Shown: one piece after another, positions 17,014 to 26,448 of the stretch
How positions within the stretch are numbered: position 1 is the first letter of the stretch
Layout of the letters: the number at the start of each line of letters is the position of its first letter
DNA from: CAYUYV01 sp050331455
GTDB lineage: Bacteria > Pseudomonadota > Alphaproteobacteria > JAJFIK01
Length of the DNA stretch: 64,000 bases
Assembly: GCA_050331455.1 (NCBI GenBank)
Contig: JBHJGV010000005.1
Coordinates: forward strand, 1 to 64,000
Reading direction: 5' to 3'
Notes under the pieces: generated by a model
Told to the model about the DNA's origin: nothing
Databases searched by the model: none
What the model saw: only the letters and a program-made list of their open reading frames with translations
Program-made: the position numbers and the translations under genes

Positions 17014-18450
17014 CTACAGGTCCGTGTCCCCATCCTGGGAGGGCGGTGAAATCTGGCGAACGGCCTGATCGGTTTCGGCGAGGCCCGGCAAAGCGTCGTC
17101 GCCGGAGCCGACCCCGAGATCGTGGAGCCGCCGGGCTGACGGCAGAACCCGGGTCTGGATTGCACCGATGAGGGCATTGTGACGGCGCACCGTCTGGTCG
17201 AGGGCTGAAGACAGGCCCGCCACATGCTCCAGCATGCGCCGCAAGCGGCGATAAAGCGCCGTCCCCTCCTCAAGCACCCGGGCGGCTTCTTCACTCGCCC
17301 GTTCCTGGCGCCAGCCGAAGGCGACGGCCTTGGCGAGGGCTAGGAAGGTTGTGGGCGTGGCAATGATCACCTGCTGGCGGTGCGCGAAGTCGAACAGCTC
17401 CGGGTCCCGCTCCATGGCGGCGGCGTAGAGATTGTCTCCGGGCACGAACATAACCACGAAATCCGGCGTGCCCTCCAGCGCCTGCCAATAGGCCCGGGCG
17501 CCGAGCTGACGGGCATGGGCCCGCATCTGCCGGGCATGGGCCGTGAGCAGACGGTCGCGCTCGGCTTCGTCGGTCGTCTCAACCGCCTCCAGATAGGCCG
17601 CCATGGGGGTTTTGGCATCCACCACGAAACGCCGCCCACCCGGCAGACGCACCACCACATCGGGCCGCACGCCGCCCTCGGGGGTGTTTACGGAATGTTC
17701 TCTGTAGAAATCGATCTGATCGGCCATGCCGGCCATTTCCAGCACAGTGACGAGTTGCTGTTCGCCCCACCGGCCGCGGGTCTTGGGCGCCGTGCGCAGG
17801 GCCGTTGCCAGGGTGGCGGTGGCATCGCGCAGCCGCTCATTGCTCTCGAACAGGCTCTGGACCTGCTGGCCCAGCGCGCCCTCATCGAGCTTGCGCGCTT
17901 CCTCCATGGCCGACAGGCGTGTTGCATAGGCCGCCAGAGTCTCCTTCAGGGGACGGATGAGGCCCTCCACGCCGTCCTGCCCCGCCCGGGACTGGGCCTC
18001 GAAACGGGCCGCCGCTTCGTGGATCAGGACCGCCCCGTGCTCGCGCATGGCGCCGTCGGTCATGGCCCGCAGGTCCCGCGCGATGGTGCTGCGGATATCC
18101 GTCAGCTCCCGCAGTTTTTCGCCATGGGCCTGGCGTTCGGCCTCCAACGCCGCTTCGGCGCGGGCGGCGCGGGTCTCGGCCCCATGGGCCGCATCGCGGC
18201 TGGCATCGAGGGCCGCGTGAAGATGACCGCGCTCGGCCGCGTGATCGTGCATCTGGGCCAACAAGCCTGACCGCTCCGCCTCCAGCCGGGCCAGGCCGGC
18301 CCGGGTGTCGGCAAGATCCTGGCGCAGCCGGGCCGCGACCCGAACCGCTTTCCCGTGGGCCCTGAGCGCCAGGAACAAACCACTGAGACCGGCGACCGCG
18401 AGGCTCGCAAGCAGGCCCAGAGCCAGTTTGACAACATCATCCGGCGCCAT
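17014..18450 (-). CDS. rmuC: DNA recombination protein RmuC
   Basis: A 478-residue protein with an N-terminal membrane anchor (LALGLLASLAVAGLSGLFLAL), a long Ala/Glu/Arg-rich coiled coil to about residue 165, and the RmuC nuclease-like domain. That domain shows RGRWGEQQLVTVLEMAGM, RPDVVVRLPGGRRFVVDAKTP and FVVMFVPGDNLYAAAME. RmuC limits inversions between short inverted repeats and is related to restriction-endonuclease folds; the D and VDAK residues fit that. The ATG at 18450 follows AGGAG and begins the anchor. The gene appears monocistronic. Confidence 0.93.
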   Translation of the reverse strand: MAPDDVVKLALGLLASLAVAGLSGLFLALRAHGKAVRVAARLRQDLADTRAGLARLEAERSGLLAQMHDHAAERGHLHAALDASRDAAHGAETRAARAEAALEAERQAHGEKLRELTDIRSTIARDLRAMTDGAMREHGAVLIHEAAARFEAQSRAGQDGVEGLIRPLKETLAAYATRLSAMEEARKLDEGALGQQVQSLFESNERLRDATATLATALRTAPKTRGRWGEQQLVTVLEMAGMADQIDFYREHSVNTPEGGVRPDVVVRLPGGRRFVVDAKTPMAAYLEAVETTDEAERDRLLTAHARQMRAHARQLGARAYWQALEGTPDFVVMFVPGDNLYAAAMERDPELFDFAHRQQVIIATPTTFLALAKAVAFGWRQERASEEAARVLEEGTALYRRLRRMLEHVAGLSSALDQTVRRHNALIGAIQTRVLPSARRLHDLGVGSGDDALPGLAETDQAVRQISPPSQDGDTDL

Positions 18451-18695
18451 GGCGTGGCTCCTGTAACGGTGATTCGGAACAAAAAGAGTACCACCGGAAC
18501 ACCCGACGCCGTCCCGCGCGCCGCCGGTCATCCGGCTTAGCCCCATCGGGGGACCGATCGGGATGCGCATTCAGCGGAGTGCGAAAAATTCGAGGCAACT
18601 GCGTCTTGAATCGAAGCGTCGTTCGCCATGCCGCCTTAGGAGGCCCCGCCCTATCCTTTGACCCTGTAAACGGATGAGCAAGGAGACGGGTTATC

Positions 18696-19049
18696 ATGAT
18701 CAGACGTCTAATGACGATTTATACAATGCTCTGCCTGGTTCTGCCTGCGGGGCGGGGCTTTGCGGCGGAGCCGAGGGATCTGGCTGCCCCCCATGCCAGC
18801 ATCCAGCCTGAGATCCTGGAGAGATCGGCACGACAGTCCGTGTCGCAGGATCAGGACCAGCGCACACGGACCATCCGCACCCACCAGAAGCTCGCCGCCG
18901 CCGTGCTGCTGTTGGGCAGTGCCCCCGCCTGGCGCACGCGCCCGACCATCACGGCAGCGCTGGTGCGCTCCCCCGACACCTCAACGCGCAAACAGCGCCG
19001 GGCGGACGAACGGGCGGCGCACGGAAGGGGCCTCAGCGCGGCGCGATGA
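18696..19049 (+). CDS. Small predicted exported protein, unknown function
   Basis: A 117-residue ORF with a good ribosome site (AAGGAGA, nine bases before the ATG) and a signal peptide (MIRRLMTIYTMLCLVLPAGRGFAAEP). The rest is basic, with a second short hydrophobic stretch (LAAAVLLLGSAPAW) that may insert in the membrane. I recognise no family. Its last 17 bases overlap the 3' end of the convergent thioesterase-like gene. The start signals make it credible, but the Arg/Ala-rich C terminus could be read-through in GC-rich DNA. Confidence 0.5.
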   Translation: MIRRLMTIYTMLCLVLPAGRGFAAEPRDLAAPHASIQPEILERSARQSVSQDQDQRTRTIRTHQKLAAAVLLLGSAPAWRTRPTITAALVRSPDTSTRKQRRADERAAHGRGLSAAR

Positions 19050-19815
19050 CCAGGGACTGGATGGCCCGACCGAACGCCCCGTGTTCGTCCCAGAGGGACC
19101 CGTATGCGAGGCCCCGGCCGTCCGGCCCGACCATCGCTTCCCCGTCGAGCAGCATCCATTCGCCCACGGGCACGCGGGCGAAATGGACCGTCAGGTCGGC
19201 GTTGATGTAGGTCCAGTCCTTAAAATCGAGGGGCACCCCAAGAGCGTTGCAATAATCGGCACTGGCGGCGGCGCGCATCAGCGGGGTGGGCTCCATGCCC
19301 TCCACAAAGGGCCGCTTGACATGGAACCAGCAGGCCCGCCCCTGTGCCCCGATGCCGGCGCCGCCCAGGGGCGGCACATCGCGGAACTCCACGGTGCTGT
19401 TGAACCCTTCGACCTTGTGAAACTCCTCCGCAACAGCCGCATCGGCCCGCGAAACATGCCGCGCGACGGGCAGGCGGGCCGCCTCGGGCAGATCGAGGGG
19501 CCGGTCCGCAACCTTTAGGACAAAGGCGTCCACCACATCCTTTTCGCCGGCACTGAGCGTGATGGCGATGGTCTGGATGTTGCGGCCCTGGCGCGTCACC
19601 CATTGGCGGATGGTCAAGGGGGCGATGGGCACGGGTCGTTTCAGTTCGATGGTCAGACGCGCGACGCGCATGGGCTGGGGCGCGGGAATGCGATCGGCGA
19701 GACAGGCGATCAGGGCTGCCGGCGCCGCCCCATGCAGCATGGTCGGGTCCCACGGTCCGGCACAATGGACCGAGGGCATGGCCTGGTCCCCATCGAGGGT
19801 GAAATAGGCTTCCAT
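19033..19815 (-). CDS. Acyl-CoA thioesterase-like (TesB-type double hot-dog) protein
   Basis: A 260-residue protein resembling the thioesterase-superfamily double hot-dog proteins. The first half contains MLHGAAPAALIACLADRI and MRVARLTIELKRPVPIAPLTI. The second half contains TPLMRAAASADYCNALG, WTYINADLTVHFARVPVGEWMLLDGEA and GLAYGSLWDEHGAFGRAIQSL, which fits the Asp/Gln/Thr-type active-site region. It would hydrolyse acyl-CoA thioesters. The ATG at 19815 (MEAYFTLDG) begins the domain and follows GGAGAGG. It is divergent from the Old Yellow Enzyme gene. The substrate is unknown. Confidence 0.75.
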   Translation of the reverse strand: MEAYFTLDGDQAMPSVHCAGPWDPTMLHGAAPAALIACLADRIPAPQPMRVARLTIELKRPVPIAPLTIRQWVTRQGRNIQTIAITLSAGEKDVVDAFVLKVADRPLDLPEAARLPVARHVSRADAAVAEEFHKVEGFNSTVEFRDVPPLGGAGIGAQGRACWFHVKRPFVEGMEPTPLMRAAASADYCNALGVPLDFKDWTYINADLTVHFARVPVGEWMLLDGEAMVGPDGRGLAYGSLWDEHGAFGRAIQSLVIAPR

Positions 19816-20067
19816 CCTGGGCGTTTTCCTCTCCTGATCGGTTCGGCTCCGGTCGTTGGCGGCCCTGGTCGGGTCTTTGGCGAGCCTTGTTCGCACCAGC
19901 CTAGCCGGGCGCGAGCGGGACTGCCAAGCGATCCGACCCCGGCCATCCTCCGCACCAGGAGCCTTTTTGTCCCCTCTTGCGGAAGGGGCATCGCCTCGTG
20001 GAGACTTGGGCCAAACGGCACGGTCGGCACTGGCCGCCCGTCTCACGCTCCACGAAGGACACGCCCT

Positions 20068-21171
20068 ATGCCCGCATATGACGCTTTGTTCGCACCGCTT
20101 CCCTTTAAGGGTTTGACGCTGCCCAACCGCATCGTCATGGCACCCATGACCCGCTCCTACAGCCCGGCCCAGGTCCCCGGCGAGGACGTGGCGGGCTATT
20201 ACCGCCGGAGGGCGGAAGGGGGCGTGGGCCTGATCATCACCGAGGGCACGACCCTGCGGGATCAGGCGTCGACCTTTGACGGCCGCGTGCCGAAGATCGA
20301 CGGGGAACCCTCCCTTGAGGGGTGGGCCCGGGTGGTTGAGGCCGTCCACGGCGCCGGTGGTCTGATCATGCCCCAGCTCTGGCATGTGGGGGCGGTGCGC
20401 CGGGCCGAGCGCACGGACCATCCGAATGTTACGAGCAAAAGCCCGTCCGGGCTGTTCCGCCCCGGCAAGGCCCAGGGCGAGGCCATGGACCGCGGCACCA
20501 TCGAGGACACCATTTCCGATTATGCCCGCGCCGCGGCGGACGCCCGGCGCGTCGGGTTCGACGGGGTCGAGATCCACGCGGCCCACGGCTATCTGATCGA
20601 CCAGTTCTTCTGGGAGGGAACCAATCAGCGGGATGACCTTTATGGCGGCGGCCTGATCGAGCGCACCCGTTTTGCCCAGGACGTCGTGCGCGCCGTGCGC
20701 GCCGCCACCGGGCCCGACTATCCCATCATCCTGCGTTTTTCCCAGTGGAAGCAGCAGGACTACACGGCCAAGCTCGCCCAAACGCCGGACGAACTCGGGG
20801 CCTTCCTCGCCGTCCTGGCGGAGGCTGGCGTCGATGCCTTCCACTGCTCCACACGGCGCTATTGGGAGCCGGAATTCGAGGGCTCGGACCTCAATCTCGC
20901 GGGCTGGGCCAAGACACTGACGGGCCTGCCATCCATCACGGTCGGCTCGATCGGTCTTGATACGGATTTCATCACCACCTATGGCGACACGCCGGGCAGC
21001 GCGCCCTCCCGCATCGACGATCTCGTGGCCCGGCTGGAGCGGGGGGAATTCGACCTCGCCGCCGTGGGCCGGGCACTGATCGCCAATCCCGATTGGCCGC
21101 GCATGGTGCGGGACGGCGACATGGCTGGCCTCAAGGCCTACACCAAGGATCTGCTGGGCGCCCTCGACTGA
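20068..21171 (+). CDS. NADH:flavin oxidoreductase, Old Yellow Enzyme family
   Basis: A 367-residue FMN TIM-barrel protein. The signature includes LTLPNRIVMAPMTRSYS (FMN binding), QLWHVGAV, the catalytic histidines in EIHAAHGYLIDQFFWEGTNQ, and RDDLYGG. The C-terminal phosphate-binding region is seen in FDLAAVGRALIANPDWPR. Such enzymes reduce the C=C bond of alpha,beta-unsaturated carbonyls, nitroesters or related electrophiles using NAD(P)H. AAGGA precedes the ATG at 20068. It is divergent from the thioesterase-like gene. Detoxification of reactive enones is the usual inferred role. Confidence 0.92.
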   Translation: MPAYDALFAPLPFKGLTLPNRIVMAPMTRSYSPAQVPGEDVAGYYRRRAEGGVGLIITEGTTLRDQASTFDGRVPKIDGEPSLEGWARVVEAVHGAGGLIMPQLWHVGAVRRAERTDHPNVTSKSPSGLFRPGKAQGEAMDRGTIEDTISDYARAAADARRVGFDGVEIHAAHGYLIDQFFWEGTNQRDDLYGGGLIERTRFAQDVVRAVRAATGPDYPIILRFSQWKQQDYTAKLAQTPDELGAFLAVLAEAGVDAFHCSTRRYWEPEFEGSDLNLAGWAKTLTGLPSITVGSIGLDTDFITTYGDTPGSAPSRIDDLVARLERGEFDLAAVGRALIANPDWPRMVRDGDMAGLKAYTKDLLGALD

Positions 21172-21297
21172 TCCTGGAAGCGGGGCGATGGGCCGGCCCG
21201 TCTTGCCAGGGCGGGCGGGCCCGCCTATCCATATTGTGACTGTGCCCGGTCTTCCGGGCGGGCCAATCCATTCTCACGACAGAAAGCGGGGCTCACC

Positions 21298-23520
21298 ATG
21301 CGTGTCTGGCGCCGGATCGCATGCGCCGCCGTCTTCATGGCGGCCGGACTGTGTCTTCCAAACACCTTGACCGCTCAATCGGTCAGCAGACCGTCCGCGG
21401 AGCTTGCCGATCTTTATCGCCGGGTCGACATCGATCTCGACCAGCATTTCCGGGAGGCCTGGGCCCTCTGGCAGCATTTCGAGGCGACCTATCTGCCGGA
21501 CGACATCCCCTTCCCGCTCACGGGGCGGCGCGCCGTTCATAACGAAGACGACATCCGCGAATATCTTTCGGAAATGCGCAAGGCGCGCGGCGCCCACCGA
21601 AACAATGCGACGGTCGCGGGACGACTGAACGACTGGCCCGTGAAAATGGCCCAGTGGGCCCGGCTGAACGCCCGACTGTCCCTGGCGCGCCTTTGGGAGA
21701 TCAAGATTTTCGACGCTCAGCATGCCTTGGGCTTGATCGCGCGCGACGCGCGGGCCGGGCTTGAAGCGGCCCGCAGTGAGGTGGAAGGCGCCCTGGCGTC
21801 CGCAACAACCGAGGACGCGCGGGAGGCAATCCTTGCGGATTTTCAGGCCCGGGAGCGCCGGCGCGGCGCGGTCCTGGTGAGCCGGGTCCGGGTTGTTGTG
21901 GAGGATCTGGCACAGTGGCGGGCCCGGCTCGCAGGCAAGACTTGGCGCTGGGTGCATTTTTTGAATGAAACCGGGCCGGAGACCGCGGCAGCGCCTTTCC
22001 GCAGCATGCTGTACGACTCGTTTGGAGTCGCGTTGAAAACACGGCACGAGGATCCGCTCGACCCGCTGTTCGGCACCGACCTGCCGCGCGAAAGCATGCT
22101 GAACTGGCTCGGTGACCTTGAAGCCGACCCGGCCGTCCTGTCCCTTGAGATCCTCCGTGATCCGCAAGAAACCATCCGCCTGCCCCTCGATTTGACGGGC
22201 GCCTTCGTTCCGGTCGAAGACCTCGATCCCGTGCGCCTCGCCGGACCCGCGGCGCCGGCGACCGGATCTGCGGCGCGGCGGGCGGCCACGTCCATCGCCG
22301 GTCTTGTCGAGGCTATCGAGGCGTCGAAGGCCCGGGAGCGCTCTCACATGTTCCGCCTGCTGGCGGCCCTCGACGCGCAGCCGGCGCCGGCGGAGCTGGT
22401 GGACCGGACGAAGGCCCATCTTGCCCGGATCAATGAGACCATCGCTGTTGTCGCAGAGCCGGTGGAATTCGCGGCCAAGGCCGCCGCCGCCGCCGCGGAG
22501 CGGAATGCCCTGCGCCAGGCCCTCCAAGCAGCGCGGCAGGACGAGCCCTCCGACCCGGATCGCATTGCCGACCTCGAGGCCGATCTCGCAACCCGCCAGT
22601 CCTTCGTGGACCGCCTCGAGGCCCGTGCGGAGCGCGCCCGGGAGGCCTTTGCCCAGGATGAGGAACTCGCCGACGGCTGGGCGAAACATCGGGATACGAA
22701 CCGCACGCTGCGCCAGGCCTGGCAGGATCTGGGCCATGCCCGCCTCGCCGGTATTCTTGCTCTGTGGCCGGAAGACCTGCCGGCCCTCAGCGCCTCCCCG
22801 GCCGCGTTCCTGCTGGATCTTGAAGACACAGCGGCAGGTCTCACCCGCTTTCTGAAGGCCGCGGCGCCGGCGGTGGCCGCCGATCTCAACGACGCGGCGC
22901 CGGCCATTGAGGGCATCGCGCACGAGGATCGCCATCAATACCGCCTCGCCCGCGAACTGCTCCGGGCGCGCATGATCGGCGCCCGCCTCGCCGTCCATCT
23001 GCTGAACGAGCGGGCCCCGGACGCGGCGCAGCCCGAAGCCTTCCTGGCCGATGCCCCAGCGGCGGCGGCCAAGCGGGCCGAAGCCGCGCTGAACCGGTTC
23101 GAAGCCCTTCTCGCCGGCGAGCGGGTTCGCACGCCGGACGGCAAGGGTGCAACGGGCGACGCCGTGCCGGCGGTTCCGGAGGATCAAGTCCAGGACCTGA
23201 CAATTCGCCTTGCCGCTCTCCAACGACAAGACGCGCCCGGACGCCGGGGGCGCAAGCCGGTTGCCCTCGACCCGGCCGCCGGGAGCGATGCCTGGGGGTT
23301 TCTGGAGCGCCTGGCCAAAGCCCATGACATGGGATGGCCCGTGGCCGGTACGGGGGCCCTGGTGCTCGACGATGCCCTGGTGCGCGAAGACCTTGACCGG
23401 CTGGAAACCCTGCGCCGGCGTCTGCGGACTTCGGACGATGCGGGCAGCGATGTGAGTGCGCTGATCCGTGCCCTCACCTTGCGCCCCCTAGCGGCCGCCG
23501 AGCCGCTGACGCTGCCTTGA
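21298..23520 (+). CDS. Large exported alpha-helical protein of unknown function
   Basis: A 740-residue protein with a signal peptide (about residues 1-26, ending in LTAQS). The mature part is rich in Ala, Arg, Leu, Glu and Asp, with long helical stretches and a probable coiled coil at about residues 395-470. I see no later transmembrane helix and no family motif. It lies 11 bases upstream of a lipoprotein gene and, beyond that, an ExbB-ExbD-ExbD-TonB set, all on the same strand. That context suggests a periplasmic or envelope-associated partner of a TonB-type motor. No cysteine pattern or catalytic motif is evident. Confidence 0.8.
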   Translation: MRVWRRIACAAVFMAAGLCLPNTLTAQSVSRPSAELADLYRRVDIDLDQHFREAWALWQHFEATYLPDDIPFPLTGRRAVHNEDDIREYLSEMRKARGAHRNNATVAGRLNDWPVKMAQWARLNARLSLARLWEIKIFDAQHALGLIARDARAGLEAARSEVEGALASATTEDAREAILADFQARERRRGAVLVSRVRVVVEDLAQWRARLAGKTWRWVHFLNETGPETAAAPFRSMLYDSFGVALKTRHEDPLDPLFGTDLPRESMLNWLGDLEADPAVLSLEILRDPQETIRLPLDLTGAFVPVEDLDPVRLAGPAAPATGSAARRAATSIAGLVEAIEASKARERSHMFRLLAALDAQPAPAELVDRTKAHLARINETIAVVAEPVEFAAKAAAAAAERNALRQALQAARQDEPSDPDRIADLEADLATRQSFVDRLEARAERAREAFAQDEELADGWAKHRDTNRTLRQAWQDLGHARLAGILALWPEDLPALSASPAAFLLDLEDTAAGLTRFLKAAAPAVAADLNDAAPAIEGIAHEDRHQYRLARELLRARMIGARLAVHLLNERAPDAAQPEAFLADAPAAAAKRAEAALNRFEALLAGERVRTPDGKGATGDAVPAVPEDQVQDLTIRLAALQRQDAPGRRGRKPVALDPAAGSDAWGFLERLAKAHDMGWPVAGTGALVLDDALVREDLDRLETLRRRLRTSDDAGSDVSALIRALTLRPLAAAEPLTLP

Positions 23521-23531
23521 GGAGCGAGCCC

Positions 23532-24770
23532 ATGACAATCCGTACCCATCCGTTCCGCAGTGAGGGGTTGGCCCGCACAGCGTTGGTCATCCTCACACTG
23601 GCCATTGCGGGATGCGGCCGGGGTGACAGGACCGAGAGCACGGAGCCCCTGCCCAGTCTTTCGGCGTTTGAAGACCGCCTGCTCGCCGCAACGCGCCGGC
23701 CCGGCGATACGCCGCGTGCGGCGGCAATGGAAAAGGCCGTGCTGGCCGCCTTCGCCGCCCTCGACGCCGAACCGGCCCCCCCGCTGGAAAACGATCCGGC
23801 AGCGGACATCACCGGACTTGCCGTCGTGCCCGGATCATCCGCCCTTTGCGCATCCCCTTCCATGGACCGAATGGCGCCCCTCGGCGAGCGCCTGACAAGC
23901 GCGGCCACGGCCATTGGCGATGCCCTGGAAGCCTGCCTGTCCGGGTGCCCGGCCGTGTCCTGCGAAACCTACAAGACATCCATCATTGCCGCCGAACGCA
24001 GTACCAGCACGGCCCAAGCCCTGTCGGGGCGCCTCGCCGGGGCCGCCGTCGCGGATGACGAAGCCGTATCGGCCCGCCTGATCCGTTGGCGGAGCGATGC
24101 CCTCAAGGCGGCGGCCGACGGAACGGCGCTGGTCCTGAAAACGGCCGGCCAGGCGTCCCAAGGCGCCTGGGACCGGGACGGGACCCGGTTCCGGGCGCTC
24201 AGTGCCCTCCATCGGCGTCTGGCGGCCGAGGGAGCGCGGCTGATCTGGGACCGGCATTTGGATGGACCGGACGCGAGTGCCGCTGTCGCCGCCCTCGAGG
24301 AGGCGGCACGGGTTTTCGGCGTGCTGGCCGCCTATGCCTCACCGGCGGGCGGGTCCAGCGATCGCAACGCGGACGGAGAAGGCAATGCAACCGCGCCGGG
24401 CCTAGCCGATGCGCTGGCCGGCCCCTTTGCCCGCGCCCTTGCCGACGCCGGGATCATGGTCCTGTCCGCGGGCGCACGGCTCGAGGCCTTTGCGCTAGGC
24501 GCCAACCCGGGCACGGACACGGAGGCCTCAGACGCCTGTCTTTTGCCGGTGTCCCGAACGCTCGCCGCCGTGCCTCGCCAGATGGCCCCGCTCGTCCCGC
24601 GCCTGAAAGCCTGTGCCAAAGCGAAGGGCTGCACGCAGCGGCCCGCCCTGTCCCTCGACATGTTCGAAAACGCGCGGCTCTCGCCCGAAGACGGGGCCGA
24701 ACGCTTTGACGAAGAGGCGAACGCTTTGGAGCCGGCCGCGCAAGCCTTCCGGGACGCCGACTGCGACTGA
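23532..24770 (+). CDS. Cysteine-rich putative lipoprotein of unknown function
   Basis: A 412-residue protein with a lipoprotein signal: basic N terminus, hydrophobic core and lipobox AIAGC, with lipidated Cys28. The following Gly predicts outer-membrane sorting. The mature protein is Ala-rich and helical, with clustered cysteines (CLSGCPAVSC, LKACAKAKGC, ADCD) that could form disulfides. The ATG at 23532 follows GAGGAG, which overlaps the stop of the preceding gene; a TTG five codons earlier is less likely. I recognise no family. It is almost certainly co-transcribed with the 740-residue exported protein. Confidence 0.78.
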   Translation: MTIRTHPFRSEGLARTALVILTLAIAGCGRGDRTESTEPLPSLSAFEDRLLAATRRPGDTPRAAAMEKAVLAAFAALDAEPAPPLENDPAADITGLAVVPGSSALCASPSMDRMAPLGERLTSAATAIGDALEACLSGCPAVSCETYKTSIIAAERSTSTAQALSGRLAGAAVADDEAVSARLIRWRSDALKAAADGTALVLKTAGQASQGAWDRDGTRFRALSALHRRLAAEGARLIWDRHLDGPDASAAVAALEEAARVFGVLAAYASPAGGSSDRNADGEGNATAPGLADALAGPFARALADAGIMVLSAGARLEAFALGANPGTDTEASDACLLPVSRTLAAVPRQMAPLVPRLKACAKAKGCTQRPALSLDMFENARLSPEDGAERFDEEANALEPAAQAFRDADCD

Positions 24771-24786
24771 CACCAAGGCCCCTCTG

Positions 24787-24891
24787 TGCGGTGCACAACC
24801 GCCGCGAGGATCATACCGCATGCCAGGGCAGTCGGACAGTTTTGGGTAGTAAACGCATGGTGCTGCGCAATAAAACGCTGCATCGGACAGT
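24787..24891 (+). promoter_or_regulatory. Probable control region upstream of exbB
   Basis: The 192-base gap before exbB is more AT-rich than its surroundings. It contains TGCGGTGCA at 24787-24795, one mismatch from the TGCA(C/G)TGCA palindromes found before the TonB-dependent receptors. It also contains a direct repeat TCGGACAGT at 24832-24840 and 24883-24891, each followed by a T-rich run. This suggests that exbB-exbD-exbD-tonB has its own promoter. No clear -35/-10 pair can be defended. Confidence 0.35.
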
Positions 24892-24962
24892 CTTTTTCGC
24901 TAGGGTCCCGCCGAGAGAGGAATACTGCTTTTTTCCGCAGTCGAGCAGGGGGGATCCGGCAC

Positions 24963-26000
24963 ATGGCCGCCGCACCGAGTCGTCTTCGTGGAACCGTCAT
25001 AGCCCTGACGGTCTCGTTCATTCTCGCCTTCGGCGTGACGCTGCCTTTCGGGGCCGGCGCCGCACCCCATGCGATAGCACCCACAGCGTCCCATCCGCTC
25101 GCAGTGACCCTGGCCGCGCAAAATGCGGCACCGGCCGCGCCCGACGCCGCGCAGCAGACCGACACGGCAGACACGGAAACACCGCCTGCGCAAGACGGCG
25201 CTGCAGGGGACGAGACGGCAGCGGACGAGACTGTAGGAGGCGGGGCTGAACCGGCCGACGATGAAGCCGGTTCGGACGAAACCGCGGAGGGTGAGGACGA
25301 AGACGGGTCCGCGACCGATTACGGCCGCTTTCAGTCAATCATGTCCCTCGTCGAGGCCGGCGGCCCGATCATCGTCATTCTTGCGGTGCTGTCCTTCATC
25401 TCCCTCGCCATCATCCTGGCCAAGCTTGTGCAGTTCGCCGTGCTGCGAGTGAACAAGCGCTCCTTCATCAAGCCCACGGTCGATCTCGTCTGCGCCGGCA
25501 AGCTGCAAGAGGCCATCGATAGCGTGGCCGCGACGCCGGGTGTCGTGGCGCGGGTTATGGAAGCCGCCCTCAAGGGCAAGACCCTGGGCCCGGCCGCGGA
25601 GGACATCGCCCGCGAGGAGGTGACCCGCGTCGCCCAGGCCAAGCTCGACGGGCTTGAGTCCGGTCTGACCTTCCTGCGCCTCATTGCAACGATCAGCCCG
25701 CTGCTCGGTCTTCTGGGCACCGTGCTCGGCATGATCGAGGCCTTTCAGCAGTTGCAAAGCGCCGGCGACCGGGTGGATCCGGCAATTCTGTCCGGCGGGA
25801 TCTGGGAAGCGCTGCTGACGACCGCAGCCGGCCTGAGCGTGGCGATCCCGGCGGCCGCGTTCTACACGGCCCTCCAGCGCACGGTGGATGTGACGGCCCA
25901 GGCCATGGAAGACGCGGCGACCCAGTGTTTTACCGCGCCGCTCTACACCGCGGGGCCCACGCCGGCGCCGGCCGTCGCCGAAACCTCGACGGCCGCCTGA
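24963..26000 (+). CDS. exbB: MotA/TolQ/ExbB proton channel protein with periplasmic extension
   Basis: A 345-residue inner-membrane protein. It begins with a signal-like hydrophobic segment (TVIALTVSFILAFGVTLPFGA), then an acidic low-complexity Asp/Glu/Thr/Ala stretch to about residue 118 in the periplasm. The ExbB core follows: GGPIIVILAVLSFISLAIIL, the cytoplasmic loop, FLRLIATISPLLGLLGTVLGMIEAF and GGIWEALLTTAAGLSVAIPAAAFY. With ExbD it forms the proton channel that energises TonB. The ATG at 24963 follows GGGGGGA. The long N-terminal extension is typical of a subset of ExbB proteins, not of E. coli ExbB. Two exbD genes and tonB follow immediately. Confidence 0.92.
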   Translation: MAAAPSRLRGTVIALTVSFILAFGVTLPFGAGAAPHAIAPTASHPLAVTLAAQNAAPAAPDAAQQTDTADTETPPAQDGAAGDETAADETVGGGAEPADDEAGSDETAEGEDEDGSATDYGRFQSIMSLVEAGGPIIVILAVLSFISLAIILAKLVQFAVLRVNKRSFIKPTVDLVCAGKLQEAIDSVAATPGVVARVMEAALKGKTLGPAAEDIAREEVTRVAQAKLDGLESGLTFLRLIATISPLLGLLGTVLGMIEAFQQLQSAGDRVDPAILSGGIWEALLTTAAGLSVAIPAAAFYTALQRTVDVTAQAMEDAATQCFTAPLYTAGPTPAPAVAETSTAA

Positions 26001-26034
26001 CCCCCGTCCGCCCTTTTACAGACCGGGGGTCCCC

Positions 26035-26448
26035 ATGCGCCTGCGCCGCACCCAATCCGCCGTCACCGTGCTGAACATCACGCCCATGATCGATGTGGTG
26101 TTCATCCTGCTGGTGTTCTTCATGCTGGCCACCAATTTCGCCAATTTTCGGCTGATCCGCATCGAGACACCGGAAGAGACGAAAGTGGTGGACAAGGCCG
26201 ATGCGGCCATCGTCATTCTGCTGAAGGCCGATGGCACCACGACCTTCGACGCGGAACCGATTCGGAAGGGCACACTCGCCGAGGCGATCGCCGGCGTGCT
26301 GGCCATCGATCCCGGCCGGACCTTCCTGATCCGCCCCGAGCCGGGGGTCAGCCTGCAAAGGGCCATCGACGCCTTCGGCACGGCGCGCCTCGCGGGCGCC
26401 CGGGCCCTCGCCTTCTCGCCGCCCCGGAACGAGGGGGCCGCGCCATGA
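26035..26448 (+). CDS. exbD: ExbD/TolR family biopolymer transport protein (first copy)
   Basis: A 137-residue protein with a short cytoplasmic N terminus, one membrane helix (NITPMIDVVFILLVFFMLAT) that carries the essential proton-binding Asp, and a small periplasmic domain. It should pair with ExbB. It starts 34 bases after exbB and overlaps the second exbD gene by four bases. Confidence 0.93.
   Translation: MRLRRTQSAVTVLNITPMIDVVFILLVFFMLATNFANFRLIRIETPEETKVVDKADAAIVILLKADGTTTFDAEPIRKGTLAEAIAGVLAIDPGRTFLIRPEPGVSLQRAIDAFGTARLAGARALAFSPPRNEGAAP

Noticed and set aside
19603..20067. A longer N terminus for the Old Yellow Enzyme gene
   Set aside because: The extra sequence overlaps the divergent thioesterase-like gene and does not match the family; the ATG at 20068 has a ribosome site and the usual start.
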